DNA of 64,000 nt from Trichoplax adhaerens (lineage: Eukaryota > Placozoa > Uniplacotomia > Trichoplacea > Trichoplacidae). The DNA is taken from NCBI RefSeq assembly GCF_000150275.1, contig NW_002060948.1:4228759-4292758 (forward strand), read 5' to 3'. How positions within the stretch are numbered: position 1 is the first letter of the stretch; each line of letters begins with the position of its first letter. Shown piece by piece: positions 47,529 through 61,211 of this stretch. Under the pieces are notes generated by a model, which worked only from the letters and a program-made list of their open reading frames with translations, was not told where the DNA came from and made no database searches. A program made the position numbers and the translations under genes.

Positions 47529-48080
47529 TTGTTACGGTGTTGCCTTGTCATTAGGATAGTTTACTAAGTACAGTAGTAGCTAGTATGGAGAATATCCATT
47601 TTTGTAGTACTAGGTAAGATAAGTAATGCCTTAACGTGGATGTTGTTTGTAATAGTTCATTACATACTTGATATTGATTGTTATTATGTGACAGATAGTA
47701 CTAAGATGATTCAAGTTCTAGTTGATGATAGTTGAATTAGACAACCTACGAGCTTAGATTAAGATTAAGTATAAGTAAGAGATTCAAAATATTTACTGAT
47801 AGGAAAGCTATGTAAGGAACATCTCAGTTCGAGATGTTTCTCCTAGTAAGATATAACAATAATACTGTTGTTGTTTAGAAATTAGACGGTTCCTATATAA
47901 ACGGAAACATTTTGAGTTCAGTGTTGGTAAAAAGTAGTAGATGTATCTTTGCTAATTTAAGTTTCATCTTTACAGTCTTTTGCTGAGTGTGTTTAACGTT
48001 AAGTAAAAGGGCGTTTAAGTCAGTAGCTACTCATAGACTTTTACTGTACGTTACCTTGTCGCAGAGGTGAAATTGTGACA
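47529..48080 (+). mobile_element. solo LTR, same family as 61212-61756
   Basis: About 552 bp, beginning tgttacgg and ending aattgtgaca, with a TATA-like tatataaa at about 47894-47901. Nearly identical over its full length to the reverse complement of 61212-61756, apart from a few substitutions and short indels around 47901-47915. Both copies stop at exactly the same bases, which fixes the element ends. Flanks are gtcat (47524-47528) and gccat (48081-48085), a target duplication with one mismatch. No internal retrotransposon genes follow. Confidence 0.82.
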
Positions 48081-48538
48081 GCCATTTATTCAGTACCGTT
48101 GGCGACCGCCTGATGAGTTAGACAGTCTAAATTCACCTTCCGTCTTCATTGTTATGTTATAAATGCCATAAGGATATTGTCCTTTTAGGTTCATAACAAA
48201 AGTTTTGAAATAGTTCAAAGCTGGATTGCCTTTAAACTGCACTAATTTATAATTACGGTCATATCTTTATTTTTAATTTCTATGTAATGATATTTTCCTG
48301 ATATGTAGACTGTATTGTGCCGGGTGATATGATGCAATTGCTATGATAGGCAACATAATAGTGGCTATGGATAATTACTATTTGCTAATTAACTTAATAC
48401 AAGTTTATTTTCCTTTATGTATACAAGGATTATCAGATAGTTTCAGTTTTTTAATAGATTTAAGTAATTTATAATTAAAGTGAAATTAGCTAATGTTAAT
48501 ATAATATTGTATAGTTTAAGATTTATTCGTTAATTATC

Positions 48539-48954
48539 TGTAAGACAGTGTAATATTGTATTCTAAGTTAATGATATATTTAGTAATGTCTACCGTAGGT
48601 GTTGTGTTCAACATGTGATAGATATTCTCGTTAGAAGCTTAAGTATTAAATATAGCTAGCTTAGTAACTGTAATCCTTTTGAAGAGGAGCGCTACAGTGC
48701 TCACACTAGAGCTTCACATGAAAGGTGTAAACTATCCTGTATGTGAGATGCTAATACTGAAGTGTGTAGTAAGTAAGGTGCTAAGACTGTAAACGCGGAA
48801 AAGTATATAAGCGAGTAGTTTAGTATAGTAAGATAGTTCTTTCTCGTTAGAGGTCCTCAGCTAATCGTTTACGTTCTATCTTCGTAAAGGAGGTTTTGTT
48901 CAATAAATCTTAATTTTCTAAAGTTTTGAAGATTCTTGACCTATCAACCTCACA
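48539..48954 (+). mobile_element. solo LTR with 5-bp target duplication TTATC
   Basis: A 416-bp block starting tgtaagacag and ending aacctcaca, flanked by ttatc at 48534-48538 and 48955-48959. It contains tatataag (48804-48811) and aataaa (48902-48907), about 95 nt apart, as in the LTR at 12735-13284. It is not the same family as its neighbour at 47529-48080. Confidence 0.7.
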
Positions 48955-48959
48955 TTATC

Positions 48960-50526
48960 ATTTTGCAAAATTGCGATAAAAATATCATACACGAACTTTG
49001 ATTCGTTATAGAACTTTAAGATATTGCGTAAATTGCGTAAATTGGTTTTCTTGCAAAACAGATTATTATACGCCTTCATTTAAAATTATTCAACTTATAT
49101 TTAAATCTACGATTTAAGCAGTTAGTTACAGGCTTACTTTTAGCTCAATCCCACCTTGAAAGTTAAGTCGTAATGTGTATCAGAGCTAAAAATTACTATT
49201 GCACGATTTATCAATAACTACCATAGCACCTCTAATTAAACTATCGCGGTAGTTCTACTCTGTACTAAATTACTTTTCACAATCTATTAATATCTCATAA
49301 CCCTAAAGTAAGTAATGTACTACTGTAAAGTGGTAACAATGCGTACCACAGTGGCGTAATCTACTAAATAATACTTGCACAATCTTATAATGTAATATGC
49401 AATTTGAAATACTTTCCCGCCATCCTACGACTATAACGGCATTGCTATTTCAGCGGCTACACTACAAGTTGTCCTTGTTTTGAAATTTAATTTTGTTTAA
49501 ATGTCAGTGAAATCTATCAATATACGTCTAGAGTTCGTTGATTAATTTGACTTTGTTAGATCAAAATGCTACGTTAGATTATCTTGTGGTTTTTTATAAC
49601 ATGATGATATTAAGCTATATCAACAGTTTTAATAAATTAGTTGGCGCTCTAGATGTTGGGCTGATATAAAAATGTTAATCCTAAAGAGGTTTAGATGATG
49701 CATAATAGAGATGATTCCAAAATGTTGAATATTTTATGCCAAAATTGACTTTCAAATCGACAGTGTATAAGAGTAATCTTTATGATGTTCATATTAATTA
49801 TGAGTGGACTAATGACGATTTTCAGGTCATATTTGTCTTGAAACAGAACTTTCGATATCGCGAAAGAAATTTTCTGTGGCAATATTAGCCTGCACAGTTG
49901 TTGTAGTAAATCGACTCATGAATACCAAAGTATTATTCCAATATTACTCAATTAAATATTGATTAATCTTAGTCTTTGCCTGCCCAGCAAACATTCACTT
50001 GAAATAATAGCAAATAACATTTTATGTCAGTCGTATTTTACTGCATAATGCTGCTGTAGTATACCAGTAAATTAGTCTAAGATTACGATTGCTAGAATGC
50101 AATACTTAATTGGCAAAATATGATCGCGTTGAGGAAAAATCATTCTGTGACTGATTGTAAAAAACGATGAAATTACTGTTATAATTTACTTGATAATCTG
50201 ATAGTAGCTAACTAGTTCTTGGTAGTGGTAAGTTGAATCGAATATTCGTAATAAAGGCAAAGTTTACTAGAGAGTTTAGTTCTTGCTACAATATTTTTGA
50301 GAAGATATTTCATTATAGCTGCTCATAACAGGTTGATATGTGCGTATATTAATATAGGATATTCTCGCGTACGAGTACTTATTATAAGGGTTTGTTGATT
50401 CGAGAAAAGTTGAGTTACCAGCCCTTTAGATTAGCACATATGCAATAAAGGTTATATTATTCAAAGGCTTGTAAATGATTGATTGTAGTAAAGCTAAGAA
50501 GCGTAACTATCATTTTATGGCATAAT
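48960..50526. other. intergenic; possible further element fragment at 49.1-49.5 kb
   Basis: No gene seen. The 49100-49460 stretch has the strand-skewed composition of the nearby LTRs, but I could not define ends, a TATA box or a target duplication. Confidence 0.3.
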
Positions 50527-53500
50527 TGTATACCAATTTCGCAGTGCGTTCCAGACCAATCACTAGGGCAGTTGCAGCGATATCCATTTTTTTCATTTGA
50601 ACAGTTAGCATTTATATGTTGACATGGATTTGACTGGCATTCATGCGAATTTTGATATATAGAAAGCAAAATGGTATAATACTTAATTGTTTGTGGGATG
50701 ATGAAAGATTATATCATGACCAGAGCAAGAACTACGCTTAAATACGTATTAATTAATATTTACCTTCAGTACAATTTTTATCCTATGTAGACAGATAAGC
50801 TGCTGCAGTTATATGAAAACGGACTAGTCCATAGGTACAATGCTCCATTTTGGCACGAAGAATATTTTCAGCATGGATTTAAGTCTAATCGATTTAATCA
50901 ATTATTAGGTTAATTTTTATAAATAAGATAGGCATAATGAAATAATATAGATATGCTATATAAATGACTTATACTAGTAAAAGATTTTTTAAATAAAAAA
51001 GCTATAGAATGATGCTCAATCCAAAGCAGTAGTAAAAACCATATTTCAAGTATTATGATTTACTTATACATGCCAATTTCGCTGTGTATTCCAGACCAGT
51101 TAGGAGGGCGTTTACAACGATATCCATATATTTAATCAATACAACTAGCTTTCATATGGCGACGCGGATTCGAATAATATTCATTCATATCTGTATGAAA
51201 TTTTATGCATTTCAAGTTCACTTCTGTTTACTAAAATCTATACTATCATTGACTCGCCACTAATTATAATTCTTAAATAACCCATAAGTGATGTTCTGTT
51301 ATTGATTATTATTAATCTATGGAAATATTAGTTTATTTTAAGAATTTATTAGTATTGCCCATTACATAAATTTATTAGTTATGTTTTCCTAGCTAAGTAT
51401 TTTCCAGTATATCCTTCTAGACAAGGACAGCTGCAACTGTTGTGTAAATAGTGGTAGCTACCATTATTTGTGCAAGAATGGGAAAGAAATTCATCAATTT
51501 CTTTTAAAAGTATAACTATATTTTTAGCTGAAATAATTTACACAGCTTGATAAGAATCTGAAACTTTTAAGTCCTTTTGATAAGTTACTAAATGAAGTAC
51601 GAGTTCTATAAGTTGATGGCATTCTTAAAGTTATTTGTAGTATTTTTTCGATTGACATTGATCTGCTAATAATTCTAGCACATAGATGAGGCATACCTTC
51701 GGTACAATTTTTTCGTATATATCCAGCAAAGCAGTTGCAGTAGTATGATAATGGGCCAGTCCATGAGCGTGATGCTTCTATTTTACAAGGGAAGGGCTTT
51801 CGGCATGGATTAATGTCTTATCGAATAAATGGATTATGATATAATTTTTGTTTATTATATAAAGGTAATGTAAAATGTTACTTTTATGTTATAATATAAG
51901 ATTTGCTCAAAAAAAGATTAAATTAGGCAAAAATGAAAAATACTATCCTATCTGAAGTACTTTTAAAAGTGATAATTAAAGTGTTGAGATTATGTATTAA
52001 CCGATTTCGTAAAGTGTTCCAGACCTGTCCGGAGGGCAGCTACAGCGATATCCATTTATTTCGTCGGTACAGGTATCATTTACATGTTGAAAGGGATTGG
52101 ATTGACATTTATTTATATCGAAGAGAAATTACATATGTGATTTGTTACTGTTGAACTCTTAAATTGCAAACAGATAAATATTTTTCGGAAATAAAGACAT
52201 ACAGCTATTTTATCTACTATACTATAGCATAATTTAACCAACAGAATTTCCTATCTATCAGTTGTAATTTATATGTTATCATCCGTTGTCTAACCTATTA
52301 GGCAACTTGTTCCAGTATAACCTGCTCAACAGGAGCAGTTATGTAACTGTTGAGTAATTCGTAACAGCTTTCATTATTCACGCACGGCTAGGGAAGACAT
52401 TCGTTGATTTCTAAATTGAATAAATTATCAGCCCAATTGCAAGTTACGAGTGTATTATAGCATAATTGTAAATTATAAAATTATGACCTAACAGGGTTAT
52501 GAGTTAAATATCTTCAAAATAATTTTTGAATTTACTAAGTCATTTTGTTCATTTCTACGTAATAATATGTGTTTATTGTCATTGCAGTATACTAAGATGC
52601 CGTGGTGTGAGTATATTCGTGCTATTATACGCTAATATACTTTAATTTTCAGATAATGCATACCTTTGGTACAATTTTTTCCTGTATATCCACTTGAGCA
52701 ATTGCAATTATATGACATTGGTCCAGTCCACAGGCATGCTCCGTTTTGCCAAGGTGCATGAGTTCGGCAAAGATTCAAGTCTTATAATTTGAATTCGAAT
52801 GAATTTAATTTAATTACGAGGTCAAATAAGCAAAGGCTATTAACGATTAGAATGCTTAGAATAGTTGATATAATTTGTTTTCGTCGTCACTATAAGCATA
52901 GTATGTTAGCTATATTATTAAATGATGTAAAACCATTAAATAGTGTTTTAAAAAGCTGGGGAAGAAATTAAGACCAATTTTTCATACCAATATCGCAATG
53001 AGTTCCTGTCCAGTCAGAGGGGTAGTTAGATTGATATCCATTTACCTGATCAATGCAGGTGGCTTTTTTATTCTGACATGGACTGGAGTAGCTCATTAAT
53101 ATTTGCGCATTAAATGTTTTTAAAATGCATTAATCTCTTTCACAATGTTACCGGAAAATAAATTTATTTTCTTTCAATTCCCGTTCTATGGTATTGATTA
53201 TTACAGAATATTTGTAAAAATTTTTAATTACCAGTACTGAACAGATACTGCAGTATATTAAAATTTAAGATAACTTTAAGTAATTAAGGCTGATGATTTA
53301 ATTTAATTTAGTTTAATTTGCTGGTTTGGCAATTCGTTCCGTTATAGCCTGTTAAACATAAGCATTTGTAGCTGAGATGGAGATCAAGGCAGGTTCCATT
53401 AATAGCTCAAAGCTTGGGCAAACAGTCATCGATTTCTAAGGTTTGAAATCAGAAGGCATTATTTGTTGGTAAATGCCTGATATGCCTTTGGGTTGCGTTG

Positions 53501-56500
53501 CGTAGAACGAATTTTCATTCGAAGATCGAATTGCAGACTTTATATTTTAGTTTTACCTTTTGTGCAGTTTATTCCTGTGTAGCCGGGTAGACAAGTACAG
53601 TTATTGGAATATGGCCCAGTCAAATGACATGTTAATCCGTTTTGGCAAGGCACAATGGTGCGACAAAGATTTAAATCTGAGTTGTGAGATATACGTAAAT
53701 TTCTGTTATGAAAATTTTAAATAGCAATTATAGGAATTATGAGTACGTCTTTTTGCTACCTGCAATGACAAGTGGCTTAGATTGATACGTAGCTGATACA
53801 TTAACTTCTGTGATTTAATTCATTAACTTATAACTTGTGAAACGAGATGCTTCCTTAAATTAACAGTGGGACTGGATACTTTTTATAAGTGAATTCATTC
53901 ACAAATAATTTACAATTACTGTATAACTCGACTTTTCTAAAATTTTCTATCGTATACTGTACTAAAAGTAAAGCTAGGCACAAAATTTGTATTTATGGAG
54001 TAAAGGTGCTCATAAAGTATGATATCACATTAATAACATTATATTCTCTCTTCTCTGTTGCAGCTTTAAATTTTAAGGAGACTATCATATATGAGGTTTA
54101 AGGTATTCTATGCTGCATATAATTATAAACCTAATAAGGTCTAGGTTGAATACTGTTCTTGTGGTGCAAGGAAAAGCTATTGCTTACCGATTTCACAATA
54201 TGTTCTTGTCCATTCTGATGAACAATCGCAGCGGTATCCATTCACTTGATTTACACATGTTGCGCTCAAATTGTGACCCGGATTTCAGTTACACTCATTG
54301 ACGTCTATTAAAAATTTGATATTCATATTTAGCTACATAACTATAGATAAACCTACTTTGAAGAAGGCTGCTTCCTCTGATCTAAAGTGAATTGATATTG
54401 AAATAATCCTTTTTAACTGTAATTGTATTTTTTATAAGATTGCAAAGCTTTTTTCTACCAAAGAGTTATGTTAATTAGAACTAGTTAAAAAAGTTTTCTT
54501 ATTATTAGATCAATTGCGCTTACATTACATTTTTTCCTCAAATAAAATGCAGAGAAATCTCAAGCACTAACTGCACCAATATTTAAAGATGTAACAATTC
54601 AGTATTCTGTTTACAATACCTTCTGGTGCAATTATTTCCTGTATAGCCAGCACTACAGCTAAAATTATACGTAAAATGGCCCGTCGATGTGCAATTAGCA
54701 CTATATTGGCAGGGAGAACCGGTACGGCAAACATTTATATCTGGCAATGTTGTGATAACATTAAAATAGCTAAGATGTATAATTTCATTTAGCCCGATGC
54801 TGCCATTTTGTCGAGAGTAGTTACACAGTTAAGATGAAAAATCTTTATCAGACGTATACTAATAAACTAATAAAGATCCGATATTATACATATTTAAATG
54901 CAATAGTAATTACACTTAGATCTTACGCTTCACATTTGTAAAGAAAATTGAATCGCTACAGTATTTCAGTTACTATTTCTATACCTTGTGTACAATCAGT
55001 CCCAGTGAAACAATTAATGCAGTTGCAAGTGTAATTAAAAGGACTTGTTGATGTATAGTTGAGGCCATTTTGACAAGGGAATTGGGTCCGAAAAAGGTTT
55101 GCATCTGGTATAATTATTATAATAAATTGGTAAAAGTATATACGTGATATACACTAGTATATGACCGCATATATCGTAATATATTTCATCTTTCACAAAG
55201 GCCAACACTTACAGTGAGCAAGGCTTCTATTAACTGTGGTTTACAGTATTAATTTAATTATAATCTAATAAGTATTGAAATGATGACTCTTTTTCTGTTT
55301 ATATCTTTGACTTTAATAAATATAATAATCTCCGAAGGTTTACGTTAATGTTATTAGATATAGTATTTCAGTGGTCTCTTTGCAATACCTTGTGTACAAT
55401 TAGTTCCCGCGTAATCTTTAGTACATTTAAATTCATAAGTAAAAGGATCTGTCGATGTACAGTTACCCCTGTTTTGATATGGAGATTTAATACGGCAAAA
55501 ATTTGTGTCTAATATTGATAAATAAGAATAAATTAAAGTGAAAATGATCATAAAAATATTGATTTCATCTAATACAGATGTGGCCGAGACTGATTTATTA
55601 CTATTACTTTGCTTAGCACAAGAACGGTAAATGGACCGTTTATAAGTACTTTATTAGTTCAATTTTAATTATCGAAACATAAAGTAATAATCTTGATATA
55701 TTACTTATTTCGTAATGAGTCCCGCTCTATTCACTGGGACAACTACAATTGTAGTCATTTAATTGATCGATGCAAGCAGCATTGGGATGTTGGCATGGAT
55801 TTGATTCACATTAATTAATACCTACAAACGGAATAAGTAAATAATATTAAAAGCAGAAGAATGTGAAATTTCAAATGACTCTACGTTTCGTGTTTATCGC
55901 TCAGTTGTGTTACATCATGAAGCCATATCAGTAAAAAGCTTGATATAATGAACGTTTGTAGATACAGTCATGTTCAGCTGATATTATAATAGCTCAAAAA
56001 AGTATACTTCCTCCCATTCTGTAAAGGTGCAAGGCTTATTGCTGATAGTAATATACTATTAAAAGTTCATTCTTTCTATCGTATGATTATCCTCGATATC
56101 TATAAATATTTGCTAAGATAGTCTAGTTTATTACAATGTATGGTAATAAAAATAATTTACAAGCATATTTAGGCCTCTGATAGCACTTATTTATGATTAG
56201 CGATAACATTTTTGAATACATAGTAAAAGAATTAGCCCTTAAAGCTCGCAAATTTTCACACGTTAATGAATAGTTTCTTCCCGAGGCTAATCTTTTTTGA
56301 AAGCTGTTACTTGTATAATAATTAGCTATCAGGGATATTGATATCTAGGCATCTATTCGTCAAATTACATCACGGCAGTAGACTGCATATACAAGTTAAA
56401 TATTATAACACAGTCCAGGTCTATATCTAGTTTTTAAGTAGCGATGATTTAATACACATTGATGAATAACCTTGCGAACAATTTTGACCAGAAAATCCCG

Positions 56501-58529
56501 CAGTACAGGCACATGAATAAACGCTCACACTAATGTATGAGCATGTACTGCCATCTTGATAAGAAAAATAGCGGTAGCAGTTCCAATCTATTAAACAAAT
56601 CATAATAATATAATTCAGAATAAGTTTCGGAAACAACCTTAAATTAGTGCTGTAGTTAATTTAAGACTAATTTTCTTAATACATGAATTCAAGAGTCTTA
56701 AATGATTGCTAATTTAATTGGGCTATTAAAATGCCAATAATAAATGAATATTGAACCTTAATAACTGCACATAATATACCAGTCCACTCTGAAGGGTATT
56801 TGCAGGTAAAACTATTAACTCTATCGATGTAACAGGAGTAAATATGTACGCATGAATTCGATGCACATTCATCAATATCTATTTATGAAAGAATACGAAT
56901 TTACAGAATATAATTAGTGTGTTTTTAATAGGACTAATGTTTGTAAGTAAATTTTTATTTCATTACTTCTAGTTTGTACACTTATCGTTAAGTCTAATGA
57001 CCTTATCTTAGTAAATGTACTAGCATAACATTTAAGCACAATATTACGTTATACACTCCTATATATGTATAATATACTTTTATGGAGGAATTGATTGGAT
57101 TTGAAATTTATTGCAGCTTATTCGTATAACATGATTACTTTTGTTGCAGTTAATGTTTGCTATGTGGAATTGCATAACCAATTAAATTTATCTTCGAAGA
57201 TCGAACTTAATCCGAAATTTAATATTAATAACTCTATTACTTTGATTGCAAGTCGATCCTGTAAAACCGCTTTGGTAACTGCAGCCATACGTATTGATAC
57301 CAGTAAATGAGCAGTTTCCTCCATTTAGACACGAGGTACTCGAACGACATAAATTTCCATCTATTCGATATTATTTCACTGACTTAATCATGGTGTACTG
57401 GTTTTGATTGTAAAAATTAAATTTAGATTTAGAAATTAGGTTTTTGGCTTACCCACTTCACAATTGGTACCAATCTATTCAGAAGGGCAACTGCAAGAAT
57501 ACGAGTCAATATTGTTATGGCAAGTAGCATTTATATGTTGACAGAGATTAGAGGCACATTCGTCAATATCTATTCAGAAACCGGAAGAAACTTGAATCAA
57601 AATTACGTAACAAATAATAGTTATGTCGGGTATAGTACTGAAAACAACGGAAGAAATTGTATCTTTAATAAATGTTCAAATGGCTTTATTTGACATAAAA
57701 TTTCTTTAGTAGTTATAAACCTTGTTGGCATTGGGTCCCATTAAAACCATTCTGACAGGTGCAGTTATAATTATCAGGGCCGGCACTATTACAAGTAGAT
57801 CTATTTTTGTACGGATTGCTTTGACAAGGGGTGCCTGTGTTGGCTATCGAGTTAAAATGTACTAAAATTAAGAAATTATATTTTAGATACAAACTAATTG
57901 CTAATAATATACGCAGTTCTCTAATCATTATTGGCCACTAGATGAAGTTGGCGAACTCCATCTTTTAGTCTAACAAGCTATGTTTACAATGAAAGTCAAA
58001 CAAGAGTTTTCAAGATATAAATGTATTTTATTTCAAATCTATGCTATAATTTAGCCCAGTCCAATTACTGGCACATTCTACCGAAACTACTATAGTAAAT
58101 TGAGACTTATTATCTGCGATCGGTCTTGTTTCATTAATAGTAATTGTCGATGCTGTTCCTGATGTGATATGAAAAAAGAAAGGATGAACTTAAAAAAATT
58201 ATCTCATAAAATAATTCGCATTTCACTTGACTCATATTTCTTTCGGCATAAGGCGGATTTAAAGACACTTTATAAGGATTAGTAATGTCGGTGCTAGTTT
58301 GATTTTGATTTCTTGTGAATATTAGCGTTTCAAATACGTCCCAAACAGTCGTCATTAAGTAGCCATAATTACATGGTTGATTAATGTTTCCTACGTCTGA
58401 ACACATGATAAAATAGTAGTTGCATAATGTTGAGGGATCACATTTCCCATTATCCCAATTTCTTTCGTTACGGTTGTAGTATTCTTTGAAATCGTAACTG
58501 ATGTCGCCATAGACATCGGCTTGGATACA
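50527..58529 (-). pseudogene. decayed tandem copy of the 5' half of the Jagged-like gene
   Basis: The 5' end is an MNNL exon (58227-58529) with [11 protein letters not shown] and CNYYFIMCSD, closely matching exon 2 of the 27033-45469 gene. Its acceptor has become tttaa instead of tttacag, with TAA just upstream. The next exon survives only as its 3' half (about 58045-58165: TITINETRPIADNKSQF), and a DSL Cys has become Tyr. About twenty EGF remnants follow down to 50527: 57721-57843 (Cys to Tyr), 57453-57569 (Trp codon now TAG), 57241-57360 (CxC to CxY), about 56770-56878, 56471-56587, about 55709-55827 (TAG), 55391-55509, about 54987-55106, 54623-54740, 54187-54306, 53557-53678 (still intact), 53320-53440, 52990-53097, 52667-52782 (Cys to Trp) and others to 50527-50652. 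Counterparts of the 3' EGF array, VWC, membrane span and tail are absent. Confidence 0.8.
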
Positions 58530-58614
58530 TTAAAGTTCAGTATTGAAGTTTTCAATCTTAGTTTCATTATTTTCTTCATAAATTATTGCAATGTTATTAA
58601 ATATCACACGTGTA

Positions 58615-59480
58615 ATGAAGGTTTTGTAGATGAAATTTTATAGCGCTGGTATCCAATAATTAATACTTGGAACTTGATCATTTCGAGCTATTTCCTCAAA
58701 TTAACAAGTATATGAGCTATTTCTTAAATTAATAGACATTGAATATCTTTAATCGGTTATCAAACTACTGTACGGTGTGGAAACTAATGAACTATTTTGC
58801 AATAGAGTAGAGGATTTGACAATGGCTATTATCGATCGTTGAAATAAATATTTTGTGCGTCATGTCGAAAATAACTGTATTAAAATTGTTTGTAACCGAT
58901 CCAATTAACAATGAAAATCAAGCTTTTCTCTAGCTTGATAAGGCTAGAATAGGTAAAAAATAAATCTCTATAGTTACGATCCATATTTGATATAAGATAC
59001 AGTAAACAAATATCGAAAATTATTTGCTAGGATTCAAGGTCTATTTCATCGTTTTTTCCTAACTCATGCATATTACCTTCAAAGTTTAAGATTTCTACTC
59101 TTTTAATAGGAAACCTATCAAAATCTCAATTGCTAGAAGTGTATTGCAGTTTACTTTCATACTCCCTGCAATTAAGATTACTATTTTGATTAATTTATTC
59201 TCTTGTAATTTCTAAAATTATGACGGACACTCAATCTTCCGGAGCATCATAATTTCCTGATTGTTAAAGATAGAAGAAGTGTCTTGAAATATTGATTTAT
59301 CTATATTTTTTTCTTTACTGCCACTTCTGGAATAGATTACCCGCCCGTATTATAATTAGCCACTTCATGCACAAGAAAACTGTAATAATAGGACTAATAG
59401 AGATACCACTTCACTAAAATATCAGAGTTTTAGGGATATAAAACCAGAATACAGGATTCATAGGTTTGAGTAATATACTT
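58615..59480. other. intergenic, nothing supported
   Basis: Lies upstream of the decayed MNNL exon. I found no intact counterpart of the signal-peptide exon; an ATG near 58680 (MIKFQVLIIGY) is a weak relic candidate. Confidence 0.4.
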
Positions 59481-59486
59481 TTGTAC

Positions 59487-59583
59487 CTTCAGTTGGAATG
59501 TCCATAATATAATCAAAGTCCGTAACAGCAATTGAAATCCTATTTGTCTCATTTATCCGATCTATTTGTAATTGGCTTAAAGG
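59487..59583 (-). other. isolated exon or exon relic
   Basis: 97 nt between an acttttag acceptor and a GTACAA donor (phase 0 to 1). It encodes PLSQLQIDRINETNRISIAV then TDFDYIMDIPTE, clearly protein-like. The domain is not recognised. It may belong with the EGF fossils at 60.7-61.2 kb in a lost gene between the pseudogene and the SEA-domain gene. Confidence 0.35.
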
Positions 59584-60740
59584 CTAAAAGTTGGTACTCA
59601 AATTATACTTTTTCACGTGAGAAAGTGACACTAATGTTACACAATACGTATCGAAATGTCAATGATTTACACTAACATCAGCAGATTTAATGAATTCAGA
59701 TATACTAGTTACAAAACAATGAAATGGATTTAATAGCTTCATGGATTTTACACTAAAGTTGCTACCTTAAAATTACTTTCCGAATGCTATATTAGGGTAT
59801 CAAAAGCTTTACCTAATTATCACAATGCATACAACCCAGTAAATAATATTACTTCATATTTACATGCTTACTGCATACTGTATTCTACCATAGATTTGTC
59901 TAAGAATTCCTACTGCATAATATTAGCAGCAGCTTTTAATCACGATACCGCTTGCTAAATTAATTGAAAATACCTAATTCTTTATTTTCTTTATTAATTA
60001 ATTGTATATGCCTTTGTCTTTCTTTATCTACTAATTATATATAGAATAATTGCTAATGATTATTTATAAAATTGGAGAATGCTAGCTTAAATAAAAACTG
60101 TTATAATGTTCGCACTATGGATATTGGTAAGAGACGGAGACCATGTACAACGCCAAAACCCTTCATTTTTATAGTTCATTTGGAATTTAAATTGAATAAT
60201 CTCTTAAATGGCGAAGTAATGCTTTTAGATACTCCTTGAAAAGACTAAATTTGATTTTATATATTTAAGTTTTCTACACAAATAAGGTTTAATACTTTAT
60301 GATATATTTAGAGCTGATAATTTCGGGCTGGCTACCCGTAAATGATATAGGCATACATTGCAACCATTAGTCAAATATCGTAATGTCAGAATTACAACCT
60401 TATCAATGGAATGAAGCAAAATTAGAATTATAGATTGTACTTGACTTATTTTAGATCTAGCCTACTGCACAATTCTAAACGATGAGATTAACAGAGTTGT
60501 TAGATTTAATAAAATCTTAGTATTTTATTTTTTCGGTGACGTATAATTTATAGAATGAATAGATGACAACCTTATACTGTGTTAGATTTCGTCATGTTAT
60601 AAAGTCATTAATGCCAGATTTCGTAAATTTCCATTTATATATACTGTAAATGGTAATAATCGACTTTTCGATATCACTCAAAATTAAAGGAAGAAAGATA
60701 TTTTATAATTTATGATCTATTTGCAGCATTCCATATATCA

Positions 60741-61150
60741 CTGCACTATTTCGACATGAGGCTGGTGTTTGTTGTTTGTGGCATTGCAATAGATGCCTGT
60801 ATTACTGGCCAAATAGTTGCTGTTGTTGCTATTGACCAAGTCATATTTTGACTCCTGATTATATAGACCGCATAAACATTCATTGGTGTTTCTTTCACCC
60901 TTTCATCTGAATTACGACAATATTGTTACATTTGTAATAGTCAATTATTTTTAAATCATCGACATGGAACTGGAAAGCATTTATCAACACTCTTTATAAT
61001 ATAATGGAAACTTGTATAGCCTGCCAGCTTGGCATATAGAAATATACCGTAACATATTGACCGTATCTTTGAATGCACTACCGTTTTTGCAAAGCAAATT
61101 ATTGCATTTGTTGATACCTGTTCACATTGATGTCAGGTATAACTAGATAT
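60741..61150 (-). pseudogene. heavily decayed EGF exon fossils
   Basis: Around 60760-60890 the minus strand still reads TNECLCGLYNQES...DLVNSNNSNY...GIYCN, and around 61060-61120 INKCNNLLCKNGSAF, both recognisable EGF starts with most cysteines or frame lost. They are older than the remnants at 50.5-58 kb. Confidence 0.4.
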
Positions 61151-61211
61151 GCATGAATAATTATATTTATCAATTTTTTATTGCAAAAACTTACTTATAA
61201 ATATTATCTAG

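Noticed and set aside
48100-48112. Primer-binding-site-like ttggcgaccgcc 20 nt after the LTR at 47529-48080
   Set aside because: True primer sites sit within a few bases of the LTR end. There is no same-orientation partner LTR and no gag/pol, and the flanks suggest an approximate target duplication.
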